A DNA stretch of 64,000 nt from Rhipicephalus microplus (Eukaryota > Arthropoda > Arachnida > Ixodida > Ixodidae). Below the pieces are notes generated by a model. The model was not told where the DNA came from and searched no databases. It saw nothing but the letters and a program-made list of their open reading frames with translations. Below are positions 36,201 to 48,185 of the stretch, one piece after another. The position numbers were made by a program, and so were the translations under genes. Each line of letters begins with the position of its first letter. The first letter of the stretch is position 1. The stretch is from assembly GCF_043290135.1 (NCBI RefSeq), contig NC_134710.1, positions 199,801,692 to 199,865,691 on the forward strand, in the 5' to 3' direction.

Positions 36201-37575
36201 GCAGCCAAAATACGCTTCACACGTATTGTAGGGATTGAATGTGTAGGAGGATACCACCAATATTTGCATTACTGATACTTAAAACTTCTACAACGGTGGG
36301 CAAATGAGTGACCGGGGCTCTATGGGTATCTACTTGCGTGTCAGCATTTTCATGATCCCACACGGCCGGGAGCGCCATCGTGCATCATATAGGCATTACA
36401 TTGGCGGACCACGCGTAGTTATTTTTTTCGAAGCATGGTTCAGAGCGCTTCAATATGGTGGCACATAAGCGCTGTGCCAAATATTTTTAGAGCTTTCTTT
36501 AAACGTCTGAAAATGATCATCTTGTAACATGTAGGAACACCTCCACAATAATTTGAATCGGTCGTCTCTGAGTGCTGCTTATAACGTAACAAAACACACC
36601 TGGCCCTAAATTAAAGCCTAATTGTTCTGAAGTTATTAGCCAATTCGTCCTATACACGGCGATCAGGATATCATCTGCAAAATGTGTGCGTAAAAGTAAC
36701 TGAAAGCAAGGACCTAGAAGTAACCAGCAGAAATATGCAATTCCCCGGGAAAACAACAAACTATAGGATCATGTTCGTTCTTATAATTGTAATAGGCAAG
36801 ATGCTTCGCAGAGCACATGACCTCTTTCAGCTTTGGAAAGAAGTAGGTGGCCACTTAAGTATCTACACTCGCATGTCTTTTACAAACCGAGCATTGTCTA
36901 TATATAATTAGATAGATAAGGTCAGTTGGGGTGCTTCTGAATTTCTATTTAAGCTCCGGAAGGGCTATCAGAAGCGTGCATATCCTCTTATCTTTGTACA
37001 CATGCTTACCTGATGCATGGTGACTTTTTCTTGTTGTTCTCCTCATTATTAGCTCATATCTTTCATTCTTGATTCTGTGAGACAAAAGCGGACGACATAC
37101 AAGTTTAGTTTTTTCCGTATTTGGTACAAAAATAGGGGACATATGTTTCCGCGGTTCGCGAGTCCTCACCACAAGCATTCGTTGGTCTATACTTGTGTGG
37201 CCCAAATGCAATTAACATTCATCGCGGTTGTACTCGAGTGCATCTGGCGAAGCAAGCGGACCTTATCACGAAGCTAGATCATTTTGGTGGCGTAGAAGTA
37301 CGTATTTTACTAGGAGAATCGAGCTTGTCTGCGGCTATTTCCGTTGAGGAAAGGTATCGCTGAGGCAGTTTTCATTGTGATTTTGTTTTCTGTTTTAGGC
37401 CGGTGAAGGAAGTAGAAGTTTAAATGAATAAAAGAAAGCGCATGGCTCTATCAGAACATGTATTCTGCTCCACCAACAGCGCAAAACACACGCAAAACAG
37501 CAATAGTATAAAAAAGAGTGGTAACAAGTACCTGACAATGCTGAAAAAAAGCAAATAAACAGCAGCTGAATGTCG
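30245..37575. other. No gene recognised
   Basis: Long AT-rich interval. A GC-richer segment at 30985-31360 (minus ORF of 123 codons) and another at 34590-34800 show no domain, splice pattern or repeat partner. The ORF pile-up at 33050-33500 was checked by eye and gave nothing recognisable. Confidence 0.5.
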
Positions 37576-37888
37576 AGTGTCATCGAAGAATTCAGCCAAC
37601 GTCATTTTTTATAGTTTCTTTAGCTATAGTTTTACGACATGTTTACTCTCTCATATGGGGATAACTGGACTTGTTTTATGCATTGTACTTTTTCTTCATC
37701 TCACTTTCTCAATTTATAGCGCTTTATTTTCGCTCTCGTTGCAGGTTGACCAATTGAAATCACCTGTTTTCGACTCTCGTAAATGCGTTAACATCACTTA
37801 TGCCGTTCATTTTTCTTATTTTTTGGTTTTTTTAGTTATTCTTGTCATTCTATCTTTCTGTCCTTCGCTTCGTGTCCATAGGGCTAAG

Positions 37889-38581
37889 AACTTATGCTCC
37901 AATGACACGAAGCGAAAGAAAGAAGAGGCCGGCGTAATTGCGGACCTCAGAAGAAACGGATACCCAAAAAACTTCAGTCGAGCCACCACCCACCGCGCCG
38001 AGCAACAGGAGATACTAAAACCCCAATCAGCATTAATTGGCAGCCCTCCGAAACGCGTACCGATACCATACGTTCAGGGAACCAGCAAGATGTTGGCGCG
38101 GAACTTGAAGAAGGAAGGGGTTCGCATGGCGCACGTGCTGTTTCGTACGCTGGGCCGCCTCTTCCCCCGCTCGAAAGACCGGCCAACAATGGACAGGACC
38201 CCCGGTGTCGTTTACAAAATCTCGTGCGCCGAGTGCCCTTCTTCGTATAACGGCGAGACGAAAAACCTACTGAAACGACTCAAGCAACACGCCAACGATG
38301 TGCGGAAGCTCTATCAAGAGCGCAGTGCAGTCGCCGAGCATGCTGCCACGTTGGACCACCGGATAAATTTCGAAGCAACGACCATCCTTGAAAGCAAGAC
38401 AAAGTGGAGGGGGTTACTACTCGAGTCGTGCCATACACAGCAGACAGCCCAAAACATCAACCACTCTCTCGGAGCCCTTCCCCCAGTGTATACACATGGA
38501 CTGCGCTCCACGACAAAACGAGAAATAGAGAGGGGTCATTATCCAACCCACGAGTGCTTTGAAGGCGCCGCTGCTACTTAA
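37889..38581 (+). pseudogene. Penelope-like element, 3' end with GIY-YIG endonuclease domain
   Basis: The last ~230 codons of an open frame that starts at 37577. DLRRNGYPKNFSRATTHRAE and the block PKRVPIPYVQGTSKMLARNL form the linker that follows the RT in Penelope-like elements. From about codon 210 comes the GIY-YIG nuclease: GVVYKISCAECPSSYNGETK (YNG in place of YIG), the Arg helix LLKRLKQH, and SAVAEHAATLDHRINF. The CxxC inside the first block is usual for this group. The RT is absent, so this is a 5'-truncated copy; such truncation is common. The hydrophobic stretch encoded at 37577-37880 is probably host sequence read through. The non-coding end gtcggtcctgaaacatcgggtttcatc follows, and a 145-bp composite element starts at 38655. 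Confidence 0.88.
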
Positions 38582-38654
38582 TCCTGCAGTGTCCTTTGAG
38601 TAAGCAACCAAGTCGGTCCTGAAACATCGGGTTTCATCAAAAACTTTTCGTTTA

Positions 38655-39382
38655 AGGTTAAATCATAATCATGCAAGTCATGAATCATGACTGTACGCAA
38701 CGCTCATGGTGCACTCGCGGTCGTTTCGCTAGTTTCACATTTACCGAATTTGGTATTACGTGACGTGAATGGATGACGAAGGTATACGACTGGTGGAAAC
38801 ATGATAACATTACATGCGTGTCATGTAAGAAGACGATTACATGCACGCTCATGATGCGCCTGCGGCCATTTCGCTAGCTTCACAATTACCAAATTTAACA
38901 TCACGTAAGGTGAATGGACGACGAAGGTAAACGAAACGTCCAAAGATGATGGTCATGATATGTGTGTCATGCAAAATATTACTCCATGCTATGCTCATTG
39001 CGTGCTTGCGGCCGTTCCGCTAGCTTCACATGTACGAAATTTGGTATTACGTTAAGTGAATGGACGACGAAGGCAAATGCCAGGCGCAAACATAATAATC
39101 ATGACAGAGAAGTCATGTACGGCATGACATACATGCCTACTACTGCTCGAGCTGGTATCGCAAACGTTAGTGGTGCCGTCGTTACTCGTCTAAAAAAAAC
39201 ATATTTGCACCGTATCTGGATACTTCAGTGCGCATAGCATTTGTACTTGTGCTTACTGTGTACTACGTTCGTCCGCCTTGTAACGTGCTGATTTTAAAGT
39301 GACATATCCACCTTCCTTATTCTTGTTTCGCATATCACTGATTCCCACTGTACGTGGGATCTGGCCATCTTTTTTTTTTTCG
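38655..39382 (-). repeat. Composite 145-bp tandem-repeat element, copy C
   Basis: Inverted relative to copies A and B. About three and a half units (38655-39130) are followed by a conserved terminal block that ends in a short hairpin at 39340-39361 (GATTCCCAC, loop TGTAC, GTGGGATC), then ctggccatc and a T-run. The same terminus closes copy D. The GATA end is missing; the Penelope-like element's 3' end lies directly next to the truncated side. Confidence 0.82.
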
Positions 39383-39548
39383 TGGTAGCGAGCGCTGAGT
39401 GTTGTGTGTGGGTTTCTCAGGTGGATGAGTGAGTGATTGTATGAGTGTTTCGGGGAGTAAAGGTTTTGCTAATTTGCTTGCAATAGAACTCGCAATTGAG
39501 TCACGCAATGAGTAGTCTGCTAAGACAAGTGTCGTTATTTTGTTTATA

Positions 39549-39706
39549 GCCCAGCTGAGCTCTCCACATAATCTAAGCTAGGGTAGTATACTAGTATACT
39601 AAAAAAAGTGTTTTAGTATACTAAAACACTTTTTTTAGTATACTAAAAAAAGTATACTAAAAAAAGTGTTTTAGTATACTAAAAAGTATACTAAAAAAAG
39701 CTGGGC
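39549..39706. repeat. AGTATACT palindrome cluster
   Basis: Seven copies of the palindrome AGTATACT at 39585, 39593, 39615, 39637, 39651, 39673 and 39685 are spaced by A7 or GTGTTTT tracts. 39593-39644 is a perfect 52-bp palindrome centred on gtatac at 39616-39621, and more distant copies can pair too. The block is bounded by inverted 8-mers gcccagct (39549-39556) and agctgggc (39699-39706). Non-coding; it could form a cruciform. Confidence 0.9.
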
Positions 39707-39709
39707 AGC

Positions 39710-40790
39710 CTGCTTTGTTTTCTTTAGCTTTCCATAATTTCCCTCAATTTTCTTTTTCTTTATCGCCTCTTTCCTCTTTATTACTATGATTTTCTCTCTT
39801 TCTTCTCTCGTACTTTTCTTTCCAACTTTCGTTTTCTCTGTTCTCTTCTTATGGCATTTTGTTACTCTCCTTCCTTCTTTTCTGCCTCCTCATATTGTTC
39901 CCATCTGTCCACCATACTATCACTTCCCTTTCCAACTCTCTTGCTAAGCAATACAAGAATACGCTATGCTGTACTAGCGTGCCTGGATAACCATGTGGTA
40001 ACGATGCTTGCCTGCCTATCGAGAGAAGGTTGTTTTGATTTCGACTTCGCTCAGACTTTTTCTGTTCCTTTTTTTCTACCTTTATATCTTCTCCTTGTTC
40101 TTTTTCTTTTCCTCTACTTGTCTTCTTACCCTTCAGAGTTATTGTATTCTACGATGAAGAAATTGGTCCACGTGTTCTGGGAGCCAAACAGAAGATGAAG
40201 AAGATAACGACAATGTAGAAGTGGGGGAAGTGGCGCGTGCCGCTTCATGATGATGATAATATATGTTCACGCTTCATGGAACAATGGCAAACATAAACAG
40301 CTCGGCTGATTAAAAGAAATAGAAAGCTAAGTGAGGTTTGGTTATTCGTTCGCGTGCAATGGACGTGCACACATTTTACTTCAAAGCTGAGGCATGATGT
40401 ACGTACCACGTGTCGCGTAACACTGATGATTACAGTTCAAACAAGCATTTCGTACTGTCACATAAAGATACAGGTACATATTGTTTAGTCGTTTAAGCCT
40501 ACCCCACTAGCCGATTAGTTTCACGTACTTCCGTACTTCGTGGTGTCTTACAAACAGTTTGTTTTACCGTCGTATATTTTTTTAAGTCCATGACTATAAA
40601 TCCGTGCGTATCAGTATGCCGTCTCTACAGCCTCAAGTCAAATTGTTCTTCCTCCGTTCATAAAATCTGCCAGTTATTTTGTAATAACATCCTGCTCTGT
40701 TTCGTTGGCGATTGTTGCAGCACAACACGCCGGCTCTTTCGTTTTGCGTCAACTGTGATCGATAATTCCAGATAAATCACGTCTAGGCTG
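39710..40790. other. No gene recognised
   Basis: Pyrimidine-rich at 39720-40140 (ttctttttctttt-type tracts). The 115-codon ORF at 39851 is low-complexity. Confidence 0.5.
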
Positions 40791-40794
40791 TTAT

Positions 40795-40890
40795 CACATG
40801 CATGCCGTAACATCAGGTATGCGAAATGAAAGGCAACCGTGACCCTGGTTGTGACATAATGTCTATGCCTTACGCTTTCACCAAGCATTT
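40795..40890 (+). repeat. SINE tail fragment
   Basis: gcaaccgtgaccctggttgtgac followed by acgctttcacc matches the tail of the tRNA-containing repeat at 30190-30240. No tRNA head is seen. Confidence 0.4.
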
Positions 40891-40894
40891 CTCA

Positions 40895-41780
40895 CTATGC
40901 CGGAAGCAATTAGGCCTGTAATCTCGCCACATCGAACATATACTTCCGGTGTGACCTGCTCGGCTAAACAAAAGTTCTGGCGGTCACACCTACCGACTCT
41001 GCTTGCTCCATGCTTTCAACGTGTGGAGTGTATCAGTCCACCCATCGACGACCGGTTGCTCTAAACAGCCAGACAAAGGCCGGCGTCGGCAGACAGCTTC
41101 CGCTTTATTCAGGTTACGAGGGGCGCGTATGGAGACAGCTAAAGACAAATGTAATGGAGAAGCACTGCGTTGTTTTCCTCTCTGGCTCACTACTACACGC
41201 GATCTACGTTGTCATCATCGGAATAGGAAAATAGGATGAGTTTGTTCAGATGACACATCATTGGTTGTACGCTTGCGTAACCTCGGCCTTTGTTCTCTTA
41301 GCATTCACTCTTCCGCGAAATCGGCAAGATACGCGTTCCTTTTGTGGACAAATTTTTTGGCCACTTCAGACGAGTTGGTGCGCGCGGTATCCGGGTGTCT
41401 CTTTGGGCTTTTGGGTGAAAAAAAAACAAGGAAGCTTTTGAGCTTGAAGAAGGTCATGCTGAGTCACCCAATATATTTAAATATAGCTGTACTAAAGTAA
41501 CATAAGGAAGAATCAAGGTTACATATGGCATTGAGGATTGTCACAGTTTTGGTAAGTTTGTTCTGGCATTGCAATTCTCACATCACATTACGATCACTGT
41601 TTATCTCCACGCTGATTCCCGCACATGGCACTCATGATCAGGTCAGAGAGCGTAAATTATATTTATTGGTGATGGTGGCCATATTATTATTTGTATTGAT
41701 TACCCGCTCAGATCGAGAGGTGCCTATGATTTCATCTAACTTCCTGTACAAGCAACTAGTTGGCATGCTAATACCCAAAC
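40895..41780. other. No gene recognised
   Basis: No supported coding or repeat feature. Confidence 0.45.
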
Positions 41781-41784
41781 ATAA

Positions 41785-42020
41785 TAAAGCGAAAGGTGTT
41801 ATGAGATCACAACAAGGGTCCTGTGCGGCGCCATAGTTGTCCGCCCATGCCGGTGTCCGTAACCAATAAAGCAAGAAAGAACAAAAACTTTGTTAATAAA
41901 AACCCTAAGGACGCAGTGGGGTTAAAACCAAGGTCCCCTGCGTGCCAGCTCGTTATTCTACCACTCAGCCTCGCAAGGGCTCGAAACTCACTTGCAAGTT
42001 GCCTTAGGCAGGATTGATGT
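41785..42020 (-). repeat. tRNA-derived SINE, inverted copy
   Basis: On the minus strand it reads: catcaatcctgcctaaggcaa, a tRNA-like head with A box (ctgagtggtagaataacgagctgg) and a decayed B box (ttggttttaacccc), then gtccttagggttttta, and a tail with ggttacggacaccgg and gtgatctcataac. This is the same family as 29573-30243 and 50085-51090. Confidence 0.7.
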
Positions 42021-42024
42021 CGAG

Positions 42025-42478
42025 AACGAAAACACGTTATTATGAAAAGTAAAGTGTTTTGGAAAAGCAAAAGAAAAACCAGGCGTCACAGATTTCGAAT
42101 TGCATACCGAGTGGGTCGTCCATTGTTCCAACGCATTACAAAATCTTCTTCTTGATCACCAGTTGTTTGCTGCGCACACGCACTTCAGGCCTAATTTTCC
42201 ATCGTCGCCAGCCATTGTATAAAAATTTGTACAAAATTCCCTCCAAGTGTGTAGCAGACACCACGATTCCCCGATGATTGAGGAAGGACATATAATGAAA
42301 GCCGGCCTACTACACCGAAATTGATTATTTATGGCGTGGTGGGTACCCAGAAAGTGTACCTGTAACAGTTCAATTAAGAGTGTTTAAAAAGGGCTCTGAA
42401 AGGTCGCTCTTCAAACTTTCGCTGGGACTGTGCTGCACGTTCCGCGCAGGCCTGGTGGTTCTAAATCTTCCGCGAATT
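42025..42478. other. No gene recognised
   Basis: No supported feature. Confidence 0.45.
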
Positions 42479-42480
42479 TG

Positions 42481-42594
<114 letters not shown>

Positions 42595-43002
42595 GCCGCC
42601 TACTACATTTAGCTCTCCTGGCCGTTTCAATAATGGTAGTGATACTAAAATTGGCATGGAGTAACATGACGGTATGACATGGCATAAGTGACTAGTCATA
42701 GCATGAAAATAAGAAATGTATGTCATTAGTGTCATGATTTACATTTTATGATCTTGCTGCTCTTGCGGCGGAATCGTTCACAAGACGTATTGCAAAACCA
42801 ATAAGGTATGAGAAGATCACTGCATGGCGAACATATGTGACAGACACTAACGAGGAAATCATGACATGCATGTCATGTAAGTCATGACTATACGCCGAAC
42901 TCATGGTGCGCTCGTGGTCATTTCGCTAGCTTCACATATACCAAGTTTAGTGTTACGGGACGTGAATGGATGACAAAGGTATATAATTGGTGCAAACATG
43001 GT

Positions 43003-43262
43003 GAGATATATAGATTTTATGAGATATTTAGATATGTGTGGTTTAGTATCCCAAAACCACCATATGATTATCAAACACCCCGTAGTGAAGGGCTCCGGAA
43101 ATTTCGATGACCTAGGATTCTTTAACGTCCACACAATTTTGAGCACACTTGCCTACAGCATTTTCTCCTTCATCGAAAATGCAGCCGCTACCAACGGGAT
43201 TCGATCCCGTGACGTGCATGCCAGCAGCCGAATACATTAGCCACTAAACCTCTGCAGCTGGG
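43003..43262 (-). repeat. Ruka-like SINE inserted in copy D
   Basis: Minus strand: tRNA-like head (tttagtggctaatg A box, gggatcgaatccc B box), then the family body gcagcggctgcattttc, ttaaagaatcc, cggagcccttcac, and a wwatctaaatatctc tail. Related to 44508-44760 and 47933-48170. It splits a 145-bp unit. No clean target duplication was found. Confidence 0.75.
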
Positions 43263-44002
43263 CTGATAATCATGAGATGCTTGTCATGTAAGAGGATGAC
43301 CACATACCACACTCATGATGCGCCCGCGGTCCTTTCGCTAGCTCCACATATACCAAAACAGGTATTACGTGACGTGAATGAACGACGTCTAAACATAATA
43401 ATCATGACATGCGTGTCATTAAAACGTGACTACATGCTACGCTCAAAGCGCGCTCGCGGCCTTTCCGCTAGCTCCAGATATACCAAATTTGGTATAACGT
43501 GACGTGAATGGACAAATAAGGCAAATGTCACGTCTAAACATGATAATCATGATATGCGTGTCATATAAAACATGACTATATGCTACGCTCATAGCCTGCT
43601 CACGTCTGTTTCACTAGCTCCACATATACGAAGTTTGGTATAACGTGACGTGAAAAGATGACGAAAGTAAATGACACTTCGAAATCTCATAATCACAAGA
43701 CATGTGTGCCATGTAAAACAAGACTACATGCTACGCTCCTAGCGTGCTCGCGGACGTTTCGCTAGCTTCAGTTACACCAAGTTTAGTATCGCGTGACCTA
43801 ATTAGACCACGAAGGTAAATGGCACGTCAAACATAACAACCGTGACATGGAAGCAATGTACAGCATTATTTACGTCCGTCTTGTAACGTTCTGTTGATAT
43901 TAAAGTGACATTTCAACCGTCCTCATTCGTGCTTCGCGTTGCATCGATTCCCACTGTACGTGGAATCGGCCAATTTTTTTTCCCGAGATTGACCTATGGC
44001 AT

Positions 44003-44252
44003 AGGTTGGCAAAGCCTGTGGAACTCAGACTCACTCATGAAATACATTTGGTGCTTTTAACTCACTCGGACTGTGATTGACCATAATGTTCCTGAGCTCG
44101 AGTCACTTAGACTGACACCTACAGAAATTTTCTCCAACCGAATTCCCTCGGACTTAATGTCACAAAAATATTACTCGACCGGACTCACTCAGACTCACAC
44201 TCATAACACGATCTGAGTGTTGGTGAGTCCGAGTGAGTAGGCTCATCAGTAC
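44003..44252 (+). repeat. ACTCACTCGG-rich repeat, copy 2
   Basis: Starts ggttggcaaa, contains actcactcggact, ccggactcactcagactc and, near the end, ggtgagtccgagtgag. Similar in order to copy 1 (28509-28721) but with a different right end. Confidence 0.65.
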
Positions 44253-44491
44253 ATTAGCCTAGAAGCAGCTTTGTCGACCAAGGCGTCAATGCTCTACCAG
44301 TATATCATGTAATCGGTACTCTTCTTTGGCCGTTAGATATAGGTACCTTCGAACAGGACTCACTATTGCAATATGAGTCACACCTTCAGTATCAATCAGT
44401 TTTTTTGTCTAGCTGAAATGTTTCATGTGCTTTTTGTCTTTATTTTTCACTTGAGCTAATACGTTGTCTCTTCAATTTGATTTTTTAGAAT

Positions 44492-44776
44492 AACGTCGCT
44501 TGGCTTTGATGTTGATGATGATGATGATGATTTGTGGTGTTTAACGTCCCAAAACCACGATATGAATATGAGAGACGCCGTAGTGAAGGGTTCCGGAAAT
44601 TTGGACCACCTGGGGTTCTTTAACGTGCGCCCAAATATGAGCACACGGGCCTACAACATTTCCGCCTCCATCGGAAATGCAGCCGCCGCAGCCTGGATTC
44701 GATATGCGATCTGCAGGTCAGCAGTCGAGTACCTTAGCCACTAGACTACCGCGGCGGGGCAACGTCGCTTGGCTTT
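44492..44776 (-). repeat. Ruka-like SINE with 16-bp target duplication
   Basis: Body at 44508-44760 on the minus strand; the duplication aacgtcgcttggcttt is at 44492-44507 and 44761-44776. The head reads tagtctagtggctaagg (A box); the B box is decayed. The body has gcggcggctgcatttccgatgg and cacgttaaagaacccc; the tail is an ATC-repeat. Such tRNA-derived SINEs are copied by a partner LINE's RT. Confidence 0.92.
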
Positions 44777-44897
44777 TCTTTTCTGGAAAGCGCGTGTACA
44801 ATGATAATGATATGTTCGTTTCCTATTGTTAATTTTTTGTTGTGTTTGCCTGTTATGTACCACACTGCCAAGATCATAAAAAAAGATTGCAATATCT

Positions 44898-44962
44898 CTA
44901 AATAAATAAATAAATAGTTAAGTAAATAAACAAATACTTAAATGCGTAAATAAATAAATAAA
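44898..44962 (+). repeat. AAAT-rich low-complexity tract
   Basis: Imperfect AAAT repeats, with no LINE body recognised next to them. Confidence 0.7.
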
Positions 44963-45248
44963 TATGAGTAATGAGTGGTCGAAAATCAGTGAAGTCTTTT
45001 TTTTTGCCAGAGGTGACTGCATAAAATATATTTGTCAAAAATTTCCCTGGAAGAGTTTGAGAGGGAGGGGAAATCATGGCGATCTCCATACGTCATTCAC
45101 GCCTTTGATCAATGCACTTCGAAATTGTGTACGAACAAACCTGCTTTGGAATACGTGTGAACATACATAAGTAATAACGTTAATCGAGCTAAGGCTGATA
45201 GTAATCCTGAAGATCAGTAGATAGCACCTTATGTCGGCAGAAGAAAGT

Positions 45249-45480
45249 GGAACTCACTCGGACTCACTCTACAAATGTATGTTGCATTTTGGGCTCACTT
45301 GCACTCAGTGACGCAACGACTTTCCAGGGCCGAATTCACTGGGACTCACAAATGAAAATTCTCTTCAACTCGACTCACTCGGACACCGACTCAGTGAAGT
45401 ATTACTCAGCAGGATTCACTCAGACTCATATTCACGGCTTGATCTGAGTCTCAGTTAGTCCTAGGCAGTCAACTCATCGG
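45249..45480 (+). repeat. ACTCACTCGG-rich repeat, copy 3
   Basis: Contains aactcactcggactcactc, cgactcactcggacacc, attcactcagactca and atctgagtctcagttagtcc. Same word usage and order as copies at 28509 and 44003; diverged. Confidence 0.6.
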
Positions 45481-45484
45481 TACC

Positions 45485-47917
45485 ATCGGAGTCAAATGGC
45501 GGTACCATCGCCGCGGTAGTGTGGATAAGCCGCCGGTGGCGCGCATACAAATGTACGCAGTGGTCAAAAACCAGCGTATCTAGTGTGATACCAGTTCGTT
45601 TTTTGGCACTGCTATACACTGCTAACACTCGTACTCCCTTGAATTTACTGATTATTCGGGGGGTGCACTGGGGAATAGCTGGGTCACACTTGTAGTGGTG
45701 CAGTCTGAAATTTTCACTGCGCTAAAAATTTAACTGCGCATGCTCATGCGGTTGCATGGAGCATGCGCTGTTTCAGCCAGTGCCACATGCACATTTATGT
45801 AGCGTGTGTAGCAGTATGGTCCAATATACATTACTTTATAACAGGTCCCAAGCATGCCTCATAATTTGTCGCTTGGCAGAGATAGAGAATAAGTGCAAGA
45901 TATTTTTGATGTGTGATTTGCGAAATCACCATCATTTTGATGTTTTACATCAAGATGAGGAGAAAAGTGTGCTAATACCATAAAGCAGCCAACAAGAAAT
46001 AATTTGCTTCTAACACGTTTTCTTTTTTTTACACACAGTGCAAATACCAGCGTTAATTCTTGCAATGCACGTGCGTGTTGCAGCAATTATTACACGTGTT
46101 TTGCATGTCTCCCGCCTATACTGATTTCGCATCAATGCCGTATTGTTCTAACAATAATATGTTGCATTGTCTCAATCCTTTATCTTGACGCCACTCATAA
46201 CAGGAACAGCGAATTGTTTACGCCGCAAAGTTGACGAGACCTAAATGAGCTCTCTCGATCGCTTCACAAAATTTCTAAGTGGAGGCAAGAAAACGCAGCT
46301 GTCGTTCACTATAGCCACACCGCGAATGATTGTCTGGCAATTCTTGTCCTTCTATTAACCTCAGGTACACTTTAGGTAAGGCTTACAAATGTTCCGGAGC
46401 CTAAATGCGAAAACATCAAGCACCGCAACTCATAATGCATAGAGAGCGGTCCTATATATCATGCCGGTCGCGTCGGTGTGCATGTTACCGTCGTTTCTTG
46501 CTTTAGGTAAACACAATTACAAAGTTTAAAAATGACTGTAAAGTACAGTTTATACATCCGTCATTCTAAATAAGCTATTTTTTGCGTGTGCGAGACATTG
46601 CGGAGGCTTTTACTCTGCAGTTCGCGTAGTCCGGTTGACAATAATGATGATGGTGACTAACAGACCTCGATTTTATGCTGCATACCTTGCATGCTCAAGT
46701 TGATGATTGGCTGTTTGGGGCACCATGGCGTAATAGAAGGTCTCGCCGCAGATGTGACATTACCGTTCGGCAAAAAATATGCATGATCTCTCCGTTGGTG
46801 CAGACAGAGTCTTGGCGGTGGTGTGGGGTGCCGGCAGCATGCCATGAATGCGCTCACTGCTTCAAGCTCATAGTGAGTCTTTACGAGGTGATTTTTATTG
46901 ATCGGTATAGCCAACTTTGTTCAAGTATTTTGAGTCAGGCCTCAACAAATTTGGAGAATCTACCCCAACAATTTGTATTGTGCGTAGAGTTATTTTGCAT
47001 GTGTTAGTTAGGGCCGATAAACTGTGTCAGAGTAAACCAAGATCACCCTGTACGGTTGTAAGATAGCAATAGGTGGGCGACATTGCCCTAGTCTTTCCAG
47101 CGAGTAACTGGAAGAGGGGACAGATGCTAACCACTTTTTCACCATGCGTGAAGACACCATGAAATTGCTTTGACTATTATTACGCCTAGAAACTGGTGTG
47201 ATCTACAACATACGGTGTACTTTGACCATTTATTGTTACAGTGTAGTTGCTCATGGCTTTGTGCGTAAATGCCAGAAGGAAAAACTGTCTCGTAGAAATT
47301 TCTACACTCCAATTACACAGGTACAGGGGAGTTTCCACAATCTCGCTCGCAGCTCCAGGCAAGTTATCGCAGATGTCCGGACGCACACCTTCAGCCGCAG
47401 GTCTCATCTTCATATCTTGACACACACATAGCTTTTGGCAGGTGCGTAAAGAGAGCAATTATCATAAATTGAATAGTAGAAGACACGCAACTCTGCTGCT
47501 TCCGGTGAAAGTTAGATAGAGTCATCTTATGGCATTCAGGGCTCATATGCGATGTTAAAAGAATGGACAGATCTCACCACGAGTTGCACTACGCCGCCGC
47601 TGCCGCAGCGCATACCGGTCAGTACTCGGTACATTCGACTGCATCGGCGAGTCGCATCAACGAGCTTTAGCAGCCGTACTTGAAAAAATCATAATAATTG
47701 ATTTCACGTGATGTGTCGTTTGGATGCCTAAAGAACAGAATGGAGCAAAAGGTCACCAATTTTTTGTGTTTTCAAAGGATATTAAACGCGACAGTCATAA
47801 AAATTATCCGACGTAGAGCGGCAAATACCACTTTCTTGCAACGTGTAGTTCAAAGTGTTTGTGAGTTTAGTGTGTGTAACAGGAATATCATCGTATAGTT
47901 TAGGGGAAAACAAGCTT
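45485..47917. other. No gene recognised
   Basis: AT-rich with scattered ORFs (maximum 110 codons) and no supporting features. Confidence 0.5.
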
Positions 47918-48185
47918 TCTGTATGACTGACGCCCCGCCACGGTGGTCTAGTGGCTAAGGTACTCGGCTGCTGACCCGCAGGGCGCGGGTTCAAATCCCG
48001 GCTGCGGCGGCTGCATTTCCGATGGAGGCGGAAATGTTGTAGGCCCATGTGCTCAGATTTGGGTGCACGTTAAAGAACCCCAGGTGGTATTAATTTCCGG
48101 AGCCCTCCACTACGGCGTCTCTCATAATCATATAGTGGTTTTGGGACGTTAAACCCCACATATCAATCAATCTGTATGACTGACG
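47918..48185 (+). repeat. Full-length Ruka-like SINE with 15-bp target duplication
   Basis: Body at 47933-48170. The duplication tctgtatgactgacg is at 47918-47932 and 48171-48185. Pol III A box tggtctagtgg at 47944-47954 and B box ggttcaaatcc at 47988-47998. The body (ggctgcatttccgatggagg, gtgcacgttaaagaacccca, cggagccctccactacggcg) is shared with the copies at 43003, 44508 and 56265; the tail is an atcaatcaa repeat. The perfect duplication and intact boxes point to a fairly young insertion. Confidence 0.95.

Noticed and set aside
37577..37880. Hydrophobic N-terminal part of the 334-codon ORF as a membrane protein
   Set aside because: It precedes a truncated Penelope-like tail, has T-rich composition and no homologous feature; likely read-through of flanking DNA.
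43003..43262. Target-site duplication for this SINE
   Set aside because: I compared the flanks and found no repeated word longer than a few bases.
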